The translations under genes were made by a program, and so were the position numbers. A stretch of 64,000 nt of DNA from Sphingomonas sp. TZW2008 (GTDB lineage: Bacteria > Pseudomonadota > Alphaproteobacteria > Sphingomonadales > Sphingomonadaceae), in NCBI RefSeq assembly GCF_002117915.1, contig NZ_BDJB01000014.1, positions 124,983 to 188,982 on the forward strand, written 5' to 3'. The notes under the pieces are model-generated. The model did not search any database and was not told where the DNA came from. It was given only the letters and a program-made list of their open reading frames with translations. Shown here piece after piece: positions 1 to 7,632 of the stretch; the first letter of the stretch is position 1, and every line of letters starts with the position of its first letter.

Positions 1-486
1 GACGTGGCCGGTGAGCGGGAAGTCCTTGCGGAACGGATGGCCGCGAAAGCCATAGTCGGTGAGGATTCGGCGCAGATCGCGGTTGCCCGCGAACAGCACG
101 CCGAACATGTCGTACACCTCGCGCTCGAGCCACCCTGCGACCGGCCACAGATCGGTCACCGACGATACCGGCGTATCCTCGCTCGCCGCGACATGGACGT
201 GCAGCCGGTGGTTACGCGTCACCGACAACAGGCAGTAAACGACCTCGAACCGCTCGGGACGCGAGGGATAGTCGACCCCGGCAATCTCCATCAGCTGCTG
301 GTATTCGAGCCCTGGCGTGTCACGCAGCGCGCTCAGCGCGGGCACCAGATGGTCGCGATGAACGTGCAGCTGCACCTCCCCAACCTTAGCGAACGCGTCG
401 ACCAGCCCCGCGGGGATCGCGGCGCGCGCCGCATCGATCGTCGCGTCGTTAAGGTCGGCGGCGAAAGCGGGAGCGGGCGCCCTCAA
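1..486 (-). CDS. nuoC: NADH-quinone oxidoreductase subunit C, 3' end outside the window
   Basis: NuoC is a peripheral-arm subunit of respiratory complex I, which passes electrons from NADH to quinone. The 162 visible codons read as the 30-kDa subunit: the region [16 protein letters not shown] followed by [19 protein letters not shown] is the family signature. The start is a TTG at 484-486. In this frame a TGA lies two codons upstream, so no earlier start is possible, and the TTG overlaps the nuoB stop (TTGA). The overlap suggests translational coupling to nuoB. The reading frame is intact to base 1 and continues outside the window, presumably toward nuoD. Confidence 0.93.
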   Translation of the reverse strand, partial: MRAPAPAFAADLNDATIDAARAAIPAGLVDAFAKVGEVQLHVHRDHLVPALSALRDTPGLEYQQLMEIAGVDYPSRPERFEVVYCLLSVTRNHRLHVHVAASEDTPVSSVTDLWPVAGWLEREVYDMFGVLFAGNRDLRRILTDYGFRGHPFRKDFPLTGHV

Positions 487-1073
487 CGCTCAATGCTCCC
501 CGAGCGGCGGATCTTACGCTGCAGCTGCATGATGCCGTAGAGCAGTGCCTCCGCGGTCGGCGGGCAGCCGGGCACGTAGATGTCGACCGGCACGATCCGG
601 TCGCAGCCGCGCACGACGCTGTAGCTGTAATGATAATAGCCGCCGCCGTTGGCGCACGAGCCCATCGAGATAACGTATTTGGGCTCGGACATCTGATCGT
701 ACACGCGGCGCAGCGCGGGCGCCATCTTGTTGCACAGCGTGCCCGCGACGATCATCACGTCCGACTGGCGCGGCGAGGCGCGCGGCGCGGCGCCGAACCG
801 CTCCAGATCGTAGCGCGGCATATTGACGTGGATCATTTCCACCGCGCAGCAGGCGAGCCCGAACGTCATCCACCACAGCGAGCCGGTGCGCGCCCACTGG
901 AACAGTTCCTCGGTCGAGGTGACGAGGAAGCCCTTGTCGGTCAGCTCGCCATTCAGATCGTTGAAGAAGCCCTGGTCGGGCGCGATCACGCTCGACGCGC
1001 TCGCGTCGCGCGGCAGCTCGACGGGGCCGGACGTCGGCAGGCCGGAATTAATGGGGCCGGAGTTCATGGTCAT
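483..1073 (-). CDS. nuoB: NADH-quinone oxidoreductase subunit B
   Basis: NuoB carries the N2 [4Fe-4S] cluster, the last electron carrier before quinone in complex I. The protein has about 196 residues. The cluster ligands are visible as the tandem cysteines in [12 protein letters not shown] (residues 75-76), the cysteine in [10 protein letters not shown] (140) and the one in [15 protein letters not shown] (170). The ATG at 1071-1073 overlaps the nuoA stop as ATGA, which favours it over an in-frame TTG two codons upstream. The N-terminal 40 residues are variable and Pro/Ser-rich. It sits between nuoA and nuoC in the usual complex I operon order. Confidence 0.96.
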   Translation of the reverse strand: MTMNSGPINSGLPTSGPVELPRDASASSVIAPDQGFFNDLNGELTDKGFLVTSTEELFQWARTGSLWWMTFGLACCAVEMIHVNMPRYDLERFGAAPRASPRQSDVMIVAGTLCNKMAPALRRVYDQMSEPKYVISMGSCANGGGYYHYSYSVVRGCDRIVPVDIYVPGCPPTAEALLYGIMQLQRKIRRSGSIER

Positions 1074-1444
1074 TCCCAATCCAACGCGCCCTTCTTCCAG
1101 GCATAGGCCAGGCCGAGCGCGAGTTCACCGATGAAGATCATCATGCTGATCCAGGCCGTCCAGCCGAGTTCGAACACGCTTACCGCCCAAGGATATAGGA
1201 ACGCGGCCTCGAGATCGAAGATGATGAACAGGATCGCAACCAGATAAAATCGCACGTCAAATTGCGCGCGGCTGTCCTCGAACGCGGGGAAACCGCACTC
1301 GTATTCGGACAGCTTCTCCACCGTCGGCTTGTGCGCGCCCGTCAGCCGCGCGACTGCCATCGGCAGGAACACGAAGGTGCCCGACAGCAGCAGCGCGACG
1401 CCCAGGAACATCAGGATCGGCAGATATTGCGACAGATCGACCAT
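1070..1444 (-). CDS. nuoA: NADH-quinone oxidoreductase subunit A
   Basis: NuoA is a small membrane subunit of complex I at the interface of the peripheral and membrane arms. The 124-residue protein has three hydrophobic segments, an early one from [15 protein letters not shown] and two later ones. The conserved loop [20 protein letters not shown] matches the NuoA/ND3 signature, including the loop cysteine. It is the first gene of the leftward nuo operon, and its stop codon overlaps the nuoB start by four bases. The upstream 140 bases contain a plausible sigma70-type promoter. Confidence 0.96.
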   Translation of the reverse strand: MVDLSQYLPILMFLGVALLLSGTFVFLPMAVARLTGAHKPTVEKLSEYECGFPAFEDSRAQFDVRFYLVAILFIIFDLEAAFLYPWAVSVFELGWTAWISMMIFIGELALGLAYAWKKGALDWE

Positions 1445-1486
1445 GGGCGCTCTCGGGTTTCTCGCAGGTGCGAACGGATGGGGGGC

Positions 1487-1515
1487 GCTTTAGGCTCCGA
1501 GCGTCATGACGGCAA
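1487..1515 (-). promoter_or_regulatory. Possible sigma70-type promoter of the nuo operon
   Basis: On the minus strand, TTGCCG (1510-1515) and TAAAGC (1487-1492) are separated by 17 bases and lie about 40 bases upstream of the nuoA ATG. The -35 match is reasonable and the -10 is weak, as is common in GC-rich alphaproteobacteria. Assigned from spacing and position only. Confidence 0.35.
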
Positions 1516-1588
1516 GGCGCAGGAGGGTTGAGAATCATTCGCAGACATGCGGGGTGGCCGTCACGACAGAGGTGCGCTAGCAACATTC

Positions 1589-2803
1589 ATGGTCGTATCG
1601 CCTGAAACTGGATTGCGTTACGTTGAGAGGGCCGCGGTCGAGCGAACCGCCGCCGCACCCTCCCTTGAACGAACCTGTCGCTGGGCGGCGGTGAATAGCG
1701 GCACAGGCAATCTTTCCGGCCTCTCGACGGTCGCGCAGCAACTCGCCGACGCCTTCTCCACCCTCCCCGGCGACGTGCGGCTTGTGCCGCCGGCACCGGC
1801 GGAGCGCGTGCGGGAGGACGGCACGGTCGTGGCGCTCGATCACGGCCACCATCTCCACCTGTCGGTGCGTCCCCAAGCAACGCGGCGGCTGCTGCTGACC
1901 GGGCACATGGATACCGTCTACCCGGTCGATCACCCGTTCCAAACGATCACCGATCGCGGTGACGGGACGATCAACGGCCCTGGCGTCGCTGACATGAAGG
2001 GCGGACTTGCCGTCATGCTCGCCGCGCTTGAAGCGGTTGAGGCGGCGGGCAGCGCGATCGGCTATGACGTCGTCATCAATTCGGACGAGGAGACGGGCTC
2101 CTTCTCCTCGTCCGCACTGATCGAGCAAGCGGCGCGAGGGAAGCTCGCCGCGCTGACGTACGAGCCCGCGCTTCCTGACGGCACGCTCGCCGGCGCGCGT
2201 AGCGGCACGGGCAATTTCTCGATCGTCGTCAGGGGGCGCGCTGCCCATGCGGGACGCAACCCGGAAAACGGCCGCAACGCAGTCACGGCCGCCGCCGCGC
2301 TGACAATTATGCTCGAGCAGGCAAAGGGCCCGCGGCTCGCGGTCAACCCGGCGCGGATCGATGGCGGCGGACCGAACAACGTGGTGCCCGACCTCGCGGT
2401 ATTGCGCGTCAACTTCCGTCCGAAGGATGCCGCCGAGATCGCCCGCGCACGTGCGGCGATCGATGCCGCCGTCGCCGAGATCGCGGCAACGCGCGACGTG
2501 CGGATCGCGGTGCACGGCGGGTTCAATCGTCCGCCCAAGCCGATCGATCCCGGCGCCGCGCGCCTGTTCGAGACGGTCCGCGTTGCGGGGGCGGACCTCG
2601 GCCTCGCAATCGCGTGGCGCGACACCGGCGGCGTGTGCGACGGCAACAACATCGCCGCCGCTGGCACCCCGGTGATCGACACGATGGGCGTGCGCGGCGG
2701 CGCGATCCACTCGTCGGACGAATTCCTGATCGTCGACAGCCTCGCCGAGCGCGCCGCGCTGTCAGCGATCACCATCCTGCGGCTGGCGGAGAACGGTTTG
2801 TGA
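1589..2803 (+). CDS. M20-family metallohydrolase of the arginine succinyltransferase operon
   Basis: A zinc-dependent amidohydrolase of the M20 family (DapE/ArgE/carboxypeptidase G2 type), about 404 residues. Metal and catalytic positions are all visible: LLTGHMDTVYP (metal His and catalytic Asp), GPGVADMKGGLAVML (bridging Asp), NSDEETGSFSS (catalytic Glu and metal Glu), EPALPDG (metal Glu) and GGAIHSSDEF (C-terminal metal His). The insert around GRAAHAGRNPENGRNA is the dimerisation domain. The ATG at 1589 is chosen because the frame upstream looks unlike protein; a start further in is possible. The stop overlaps the GTG of astA (GTGA), so it is probably translated with the succinylarginine genes. 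It may remove the succinyl group at the pathway end in place of AstE; that role is inferred. Confidence 0.85.
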   Translation: MVVSPETGLRYVERAAVERTAAAPSLERTCRWAAVNSGTGNLSGLSTVAQQLADAFSTLPGDVRLVPPAPAERVREDGTVVALDHGHHLHLSVRPQATRRLLLTGHMDTVYPVDHPFQTITDRGDGTINGPGVADMKGGLAVMLAALEAVEAAGSAIGYDVVINSDEETGSFSSSALIEQAARGKLAALTYEPALPDGTLAGARSGTGNFSIVVRGRAAHAGRNPENGRNAVTAAAALTIMLEQAKGPRLAVNPARIDGGGPNNVVPDLAVLRVNFRPKDAAEIARARAAIDAAVAEIAATRDVRIAVHGGFNRPPKPIDPGAARLFETVRVAGADLGLAIAWRDTGGVCDGNNIAAAGTPVIDTMGVRGGAIHSSDEFLIVDSLAERAALSAITILRLAENGL

Positions 2804-3831
2804 CGGCCCCGAACACATTCGTCGTACGCGCTGCGCGCGACGAGGATCTCGCGCACCTCTACGAGATGGCAAAGCTGACCGGGGGCGGGTTCACCAATCT
2901 TCCGCCCGACCGCCGCGCGTTGAAGGCGAAGCTCGATCGCAGCCACGCCGCCTTCGCGCGTGACACCGACAGCGTCGAGGACGAATTGTTCGTCCTCATC
3001 CTGGAGAACCTCGCGACGGGCGAGGTGCGCGGCACCTGCCAGATCTTCACCCAGGTCGGTCAGCGCCACCCCTTCTACAGCTATCGCATCAGCACGCTGA
3101 CGCAGCACAGCAGCGCTCTCGACCGCACCTTCCGCGCGGAGATGCTGTCGCTGACCACCGATCTCGAAGGGTCGAGCGAGGTCGGTGGGCTGTTCCTTCA
3201 TCCTGGTGAGCGCGCGGGCGGGCTTGGGCTGCTGCTGGCGCGCAGCCGGTACTTGTTCATCAAGGCGCACCGCGCGCGCTTCGGCGAGCGGATCCTCGCC
3301 GAATTGCGCGGCGTGATCGACGAGGCTGGTGGCTCGCCGTTCTGGGACGGGCTCGCCGGGCGATTCTTCGGCATGAACTTCCAGGATGCCGACGCCTTCA
3401 ACGCCATTCACGGCCACCAGTTCATCGCCGATCTGATGCCCAAGCACCCGATCTATACCGCGATGCTGTCGGACAGTGCGCGCGCCGCGATCGGCCTCCC
3501 CCACCCCTCAGGGCGCGCGGCGATGCGGATGCTGGAGAACGAGGGGTTCGCGTTCGAGAAATACGTCGACATCTTCGACGGCGGGCCGACGATGACGGCG
3601 CGGATCGATCAGGTGCGCACCGTCCGCGACGCGCGCGCACGGCGGATCGTCGCGCTCGACCGTGACGGCGGCGGCGAGGCGCTGGTTGCGCACGGCAGCC
3701 TGCCCGATTTTCGCTGCGCCTACGGCACCGTCCGCGAGGTCGGCGACGAGACGATCGTCCTCGATCCGGGCTGCGCCGCGCTGATCGGCGCCACGGAGGA
3801 TGCCGCGGTCCTGCACATTCCCAGACTGTGA
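2800..3831 (+). CDS. astA: Arginine N-succinyltransferase
   Basis: AstA transfers succinyl from succinyl-CoA to the alpha-amino group of arginine, the first step of the AST arginine degradation route. The 343-residue length matches the E. coli enzyme. The N-terminus (FVVRAARDEDLAHLYEMA) begins a GNAT-like fold, and the blocks TGGGFTNLPPDR, SEVGGLFLHPGER and GHQFIADLMPKHPIY are AstA hallmarks. The GTG start at 2800 overlaps the stop of the upstream hydrolase by four bases; open frame upstream of it is not gene-like. astB follows 34 bases downstream. Supply of the ornithine transaminase and semialdehyde dehydrogenase (astC, astD) is not visible here. Confidence 0.95.
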   Translation: MTAPNTFVVRAARDEDLAHLYEMAKLTGGGFTNLPPDRRALKAKLDRSHAAFARDTDSVEDELFVLILENLATGEVRGTCQIFTQVGQRHPFYSYRISTLTQHSSALDRTFRAEMLSLTTDLEGSSEVGGLFLHPGERAGGLGLLLARSRYLFIKAHRARFGERILAELRGVIDEAGGSPFWDGLAGRFFGMNFQDADAFNAIHGHQFIADLMPKHPIYTAMLSDSARAAIGLPHPSGRAAMRMLENEGFAFEKYVDIFDGGPTMTARIDQVRTVRDARARRIVALDRDGGGEALVAHGSLPDFRCAYGTVREVGDETIVLDPGCAALIGATEDAAVLHIPRL

Positions 3832-3865
3832 AGGGGTTCGGCCAGTAAATGCAGGAGGGATTGGC

Positions 3866-5119
3866 GTGATCCGCGAGATCAACTTCGACGGCATCATCGG
3901 GCCGAGCCACAATTACGCCGGGCTCAGCCCCGGCAATCTGGCGGCGACGCACAATGCCGGCGCGACCGCCCGTCCGCGCGCGGCGGCGCTGCAGGGGATC
4001 GCGAAGATGCGCGCGAACCTCGCGCTCGGGTTGGTCCAGGGCATCCTGCCGCCGCATGCGCGCCCCGACGATCGCTGGCTCGCGGCGCTGCATACCAACT
4101 ATGCCGCTGCGCCGGCGCACCTTAAGGCGCGGAGCTTCTCCGCCTCGCCGATGTGGGCGGCCAATGCGGCGACGGTCTCGCCGGCGCCCGATACGGCGGA
4201 CGGCCGCTGCCACCTTACCGTCGCGAACCTCGTGACGATGCCGCATCGCAGCCACGAATGGCCTGAAACGCTCGCGCAGCTCCGCCTTGCCTTCGCGCAT
4301 CCGGGCTTCGCGGTGCATCCGCCCGTCCTCGCGCCGTTCGGCGACGAGGGGGCAGCGAACCACATGCGCCTCGCCGCGTCGCACGATGCGCCTGGCATCG
4401 AGATCTTCGTATACGGCGAGAGCGGCGGGCGCTTCCCCGCGCGGCAGCATCGCGAAGCCTGCGAGGCGGTAGCGCGCGCGCACCGGCTCGATCCCGCACA
4501 CGTGCTGTTCGTCGAGCAATCGCCCGAGGCGATCGCCGCGGGTGCGTTCCACAACGATGTTGTCGCGGTCGCGAACGAGCGGACGCTGTTCGCCCACGAA
4601 CAGGCTTTTGCGGATCGTGACGGCTTATACGCGGCGCTGCGCGCGCGGATGCCGGCGGTGGAGATCGTCGAGGTTCCGGCGGTGCGCGTCAGCCTCGAGA
4701 ACGCGATCCGCTCCTATCTGTTCAACGCGCAGCTCGTCACCGCCGCGTCGGGCGCGCAGACGCTGATCGTCCCCGCCGAAGCGCGCGCGAACGCCGCCGT
4801 CTGGTCGTGGCTGCAGGATCATCTGTGCGGCAACGGGCCGATCCGCGCGGTCGAGGTGGTCGACGTGCGCGAATCGATGGCGAACGGCGGCGGCCCGGCG
4901 TGTCTGCGGCTGCGCGTCGCCTGCGACCCCGCGCTGGTCGATCCGCGCTTCCTGGTCGACAATGGGAGGCTCGACGCCATCGCTGCCGTGATCGAGGCGC
5001 ATTGGCCCGAGCGAATCGAGGCGGGCGCGATCGGCGATGCGGCGCTGATTGATCAGGTCGTCACCGCGCGGCGCGCACTGCTTACCGCGCTCGATCTTGT
5101 CGAGTTAATTGACAGGTAA
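3866..5119 (+). CDS. astB: N-succinylarginine dihydrolase
   Basis: AstB hydrolyses N2-succinylarginine to N2-succinylornithine, two ammonia and CO2. The 417-residue protein opens with the signature NFDGIIGPSHNYAGLSPGN. It carries QRHREACEA- and FHNDVVAVANE-type blocks around the catalytic His and ends with the nucleophile region MANGGGPACLRLRV (catalytic Cys), as in the amidinotransferase-fold family. The start is GTG 3866, preceded by AGGAGG at 3853-3858 with a seven-base spacer. It is the last gene of the rightward hydrolase-astA-astB set. Confidence 0.95.
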   Translation: MIREINFDGIIGPSHNYAGLSPGNLAATHNAGATARPRAAALQGIAKMRANLALGLVQGILPPHARPDDRWLAALHTNYAAAPAHLKARSFSASPMWAANAATVSPAPDTADGRCHLTVANLVTMPHRSHEWPETLAQLRLAFAHPGFAVHPPVLAPFGDEGAANHMRLAASHDAPGIEIFVYGESGGRFPARQHREACEAVARAHRLDPAHVLFVEQSPEAIAAGAFHNDVVAVANERTLFAHEQAFADRDGLYAALRARMPAVEIVEVPAVRVSLENAIRSYLFNAQLVTAASGAQTLIVPAEARANAAVWSWLQDHLCGNGPIRAVEVVDVRESMANGGGPACLRLRVACDPALVDPRFLVDNGRLDAIAAVIEAHWPERIEAGAIGDAALIDQVVTARRALLTALDLVELIDR

Positions 5120-5143
5120 CCATGAATGGTAACGCCGGAATGG

Positions 5144-5173
5144 CGCAAATCCGCCGTTGGCGCGGGATTTGCG
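5144..5173. repeat. Inverted repeat downstream of astB
   Basis: CGCAAATC at 5144-5151 is repeated in inverse as GATTTGCG at 5166-5173, with a 14-base gap. It lies 25 bases after the astB stop and 12 bases before the next start. There is no T-tract, so it could be an operator for the small gene downstream or an imperfect terminator. Confidence 0.5.
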
Positions 5174-5184
5174 TAAGTTCCGGC

Positions 5185-5400
5185 ATGTTCGATCGTATCG
5201 CCCGGCTGTTCACCATCACCACCAAGTTCGAAGCCTTCATGGTGATCTACGGGCTCGGGCTCGGCGCGACCGAGCGGGGAGCGCACTATCTTCGCGATTA
5301 TCCCGGCGTCGGCGGTTGGATGCTGTTCGCCGTCTGCCCCGTCGCCGTTTTCATGGCGGGCGCGCGGATCCTCGAGTCGGTCGAGCGCAACGGTCAGTAG
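5185..5400 (+). CDS. Small membrane protein of unknown function
   Basis: A 71-residue protein with two hydrophobic stretches: AFMVIYGLGLGA (about residues 15-27) and VGGWMLFAVCPVAVFMAG (about 43-60). The N-terminus MFDRIARLFTITTKFEAF is amphipathic. The ATG at 5185 is preferred over an upstream in-frame ATG (5122) because the extra 21 residues are basic and unlike a membrane-protein leader. I recognise no named family; it resembles short conserved sphingomonad membrane proteins. It stands alone between astB and the TonB receptor. Confidence 0.6.
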   Translation: MFDRIARLFTITTKFEAFMVIYGLGLGATERGAHYLRDYPGVGGWMLFAVCPVAVFMAGARILESVERNGQ

Positions 5401-5446
5401 CCGAATGACGAAGCTCAACCGTCGTTCGACGAAAGAGGCTTGATAC

Positions 5447-5457
5447 GATGTAACATC
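5447..5457. promoter_or_regulatory. Short palindrome upstream of the TonB-dependent receptor
   Basis: GATGTAACATC is a perfect five-base inverted repeat around a central A, 37 bases before the receptor ATG. The ATGT...ACAT core recalls metal-regulator (Zur-like) boxes of alphaproteobacteria, but it is shorter than those. Assigned on symmetry and position only. Confidence 0.3.
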
Positions 5458-5493
5458 CTGCTTACCCGGCACATGTTCCTGCCGGAGATATCG

Positions 5494-7629
5494 ATGCTTC
5501 TTCTCACCGCCAATCTTGCCGCACTGACGCTGGCAGCGAGCGCCGCGACCGCCGCCGCAGACGACGCCGCCCCCGACGTCGATCGCCCCGTCGGACGCGA
5601 CATCATCATCACCGCGCCGGTGCGGCAGAGTGAGCGTGACGTCCTGCAGGGCACGTCGGTGCTCGATGGCGAAAAGCTGGATCGTGAGCTGCGCCCGACG
5701 ATCGGCGAAACGCTCGCGCGGCTGCCCGGCGTCTCGGCGACATCGTTCGGCCCGGGTGCCTCGCGCCCGGTGCTGCGCGGCTTCCAGGGCGACCGGGTGC
5801 GCGTGCTGACCGACGGGATCGGCTCGTTCGACGCCGCGAACAGCTCGGTCGATCACGCAGTGGTGATCGACCCGCTCCTCGCCGACCGCGTCGAGGTGCT
5901 ACGTGGCCCGGTAGCGCTGCTGTACGGATCGTCGGCGGTCGGCGGCGTCGTCAACGTCCTCGACGCGCGCATTCCGCGCACCGTCCCGGCGGAAGGATAC
6001 CGGCTCAACGCGATCGCCGGCTACGGCTCGGCCGCGGACCAGCGGAACGTCGCCGGCTCGGCCGACGTGGCGGTGGGGCCGCAATTCGTCGTCAACGTCA
6101 ACGGATCGTATCTCAAGGCGGACGATCTGCGCATCGGCGGGCGCGTCCTGTCGCGCCGCGCGCGCGAGGCGGCGCTGGCCGCGGGTGTGGAGGCCGGCGA
6201 CCAGGCGGGCGTAGAGGAGCCGATCGACTACGTCGGCCCGACGCGGCTGCGCGGCCGGCTGCCCAACAGCGCGATCGAGACGTGGAACGCCGGGATCGGC
6301 GGCGCGCTGATCACCGACGGCGGATCGCTCGGCGTCGCCTACAGCCACTATGACAGCCTGTACGGCATCCCGCTGCGCTACGCGACGACGGTCGGCCAGG
6401 AGGTCGAGGCGCCGCGGATCGACGTCGCGCAGGACCGCGTCGATCTGCGCGGCGAGGTGAAGACCGGCGGCGGCTTCCTCGACGCGATCCGGCTGCGGCT
6501 CGGCCATGCCGACTATCGCCACTACGAGCTGGAACCCGACGGCGAGATCGGCACGACGTTCCTCAACAAGGGCACCGAGGGTCGGCTCGAGCTGGTGCAG
6601 ACCGACAAGGGCGGCTGGTCCGGCGCAAGCGGCGTCCAGTATCTCGATCGCAAGCTGCGCGCGATCGGCGAGGAGGCGTTCCTGCCGCCAGCCGAGACCG
6701 AGCAGTTCGGCGTCTTCACGCTGCAACAGCTGACGCTCGGCCGCTTCCGCGCCGAGGGCGGCGCGCGCTACGAGCGGACCGGGCTCGACTCGCGTCCGCC
6801 GTTCGGCGACGATCGCTATCCGCGCGCCAAAAAGCGCGTCGACGCCTTCTCCGGGTCGTTGGGCGCCTCCTATGCAATCGGCGAGGAGACGCGCATCGGG
6901 CTCAACGCGTCGCGCACCGAGCGCGCGCCATCGGCGGAGGAGCTGTTCTCCAACGGCAATCACGCCGGCACGCAATCGTACGAGCTCGGCAACCCGAATT
7001 TCCGCACCGAAAAGAGCTGGGGCCTCGAAGCGACGTTCCACGCGCACTCGGATCGCTTCAGCCTCGACGCATCGGCGTATCACAATTGGTTCGACGATTT
7101 CATCTACGAGAGCCAGGTGCCGCAGGGCGTGTGCGAGGCGGCGGCCGGCCCTGACGCGGACGAGATCCTGCCGTGCTTCGCCTATTCGCAGTCGAAGGCG
7201 CGCTACTGGGGCTTCGAAGTCGACGCCTCTGCGCGGCTGGCGACGATCGGTGGCTATGCGATCAGCGCCGATGTCGTCGGCGATTACGTGCGCGCGACGA
7301 TCACCGGGACCGGCCCCGCCCCGCGCATTCCGCCGCTGCGGCTGCTCGGCGGGATCGAGGCGCAGGGGGATCGCGCGACCGGCCGCGTAGAGGTGGAGCG
7401 CGTCTTCAAGCAGGATCGCATCGCCGCATTCGAGACGCCGACCGACGGGTTCACGATGGTCAACGCCTCGCTCTCGTTCCGTCCGTTCGCGGACAATCCG
7501 CGCACCGCGATCCTGGTGAGCGCCAACAATCTGTTCGACGTCGACGCGCGGCGCCACGCCAGCGTGCTCAAGGATTTTGCGCCGCTCGCCGGGCGCGATA
7601 TCCGTGTCAGCCTGCGGCTCGCGATCTGA
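5494..7629 (+). CDS. TonB-dependent outer membrane receptor (ZnuD-like)
   Basis: An outer-membrane active-transport barrel driven by TonB. The 711-residue product has a signal peptide (MLLLTANLAALTLAASAA, cleavage near residue 20). A plug domain follows at about 35-160, with ETLARLPGVSA, RPVLRGFQGDRVRVL and ADRVEVLRGPVALLYGSSAV. The rest is a 22-strand-type barrel ending in an aromatic/Leu-rich terminal strand (DIRVSLRLAI). The plug segment SSVDHAVVIDPLLADRV resembles the ZnuD zinc/haem receptor group. The start at 5494 is supported by a GGAG eight bases upstream; ATG 5473 is an alternative. The substrate is not proven; zinc or another metal chelate is inferred from the plug. Confidence 0.88.
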   Translation: MLLLTANLAALTLAASAATAAADDAAPDVDRPVGRDIIITAPVRQSERDVLQGTSVLDGEKLDRELRPTIGETLARLPGVSATSFGPGASRPVLRGFQGDRVRVLTDGIGSFDAANSSVDHAVVIDPLLADRVEVLRGPVALLYGSSAVGGVVNVLDARIPRTVPAEGYRLNAIAGYGSAADQRNVAGSADVAVGPQFVVNVNGSYLKADDLRIGGRVLSRRAREAALAAGVEAGDQAGVEEPIDYVGPTRLRGRLPNSAIETWNAGIGGALITDGGSLGVAYSHYDSLYGIPLRYATTVGQEVEAPRIDVAQDRVDLRGEVKTGGGFLDAIRLRLGHADYRHYELEPDGEIGTTFLNKGTEGRLELVQTDKGGWSGASGVQYLDRKLRAIGEEAFLPPAETEQFGVFTLQQLTLGRFRAEGGARYERTGLDSRPPFGDDRYPRAKKRVDAFSGSLGASYAIGEETRIGLNASRTERAPSAEELFSNGNHAGTQSYELGNPNFRTEKSWGLEATFHAHSDRFSLDASAYHNWFDDFIYESQVPQGVCEAAAGPDADEILPCFAYSQSKARYWGFEVDASARLATIGGYAISADVVGDYVRATITGTGPAPRIPPLRLLGGIEAQGDRATGRVEVERVFKQDRIAAFETPTDGFTMVNASLSFRPFADNPRTAILVSANNLFDVDARRHASVLKDFAPLAGRDIRVSLRLAI

Positions 7630-7632
7630 TCC

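Noticed and set aside
2062..3504. Long open frame on the minus strand opposite the M20 hydrolase and astA
   Set aside because: The reading is Arg/Ala/Ser-rich with no family features, while the plus strand encodes two complete recognisable enzymes. It is a GC-rich antisense artefact.
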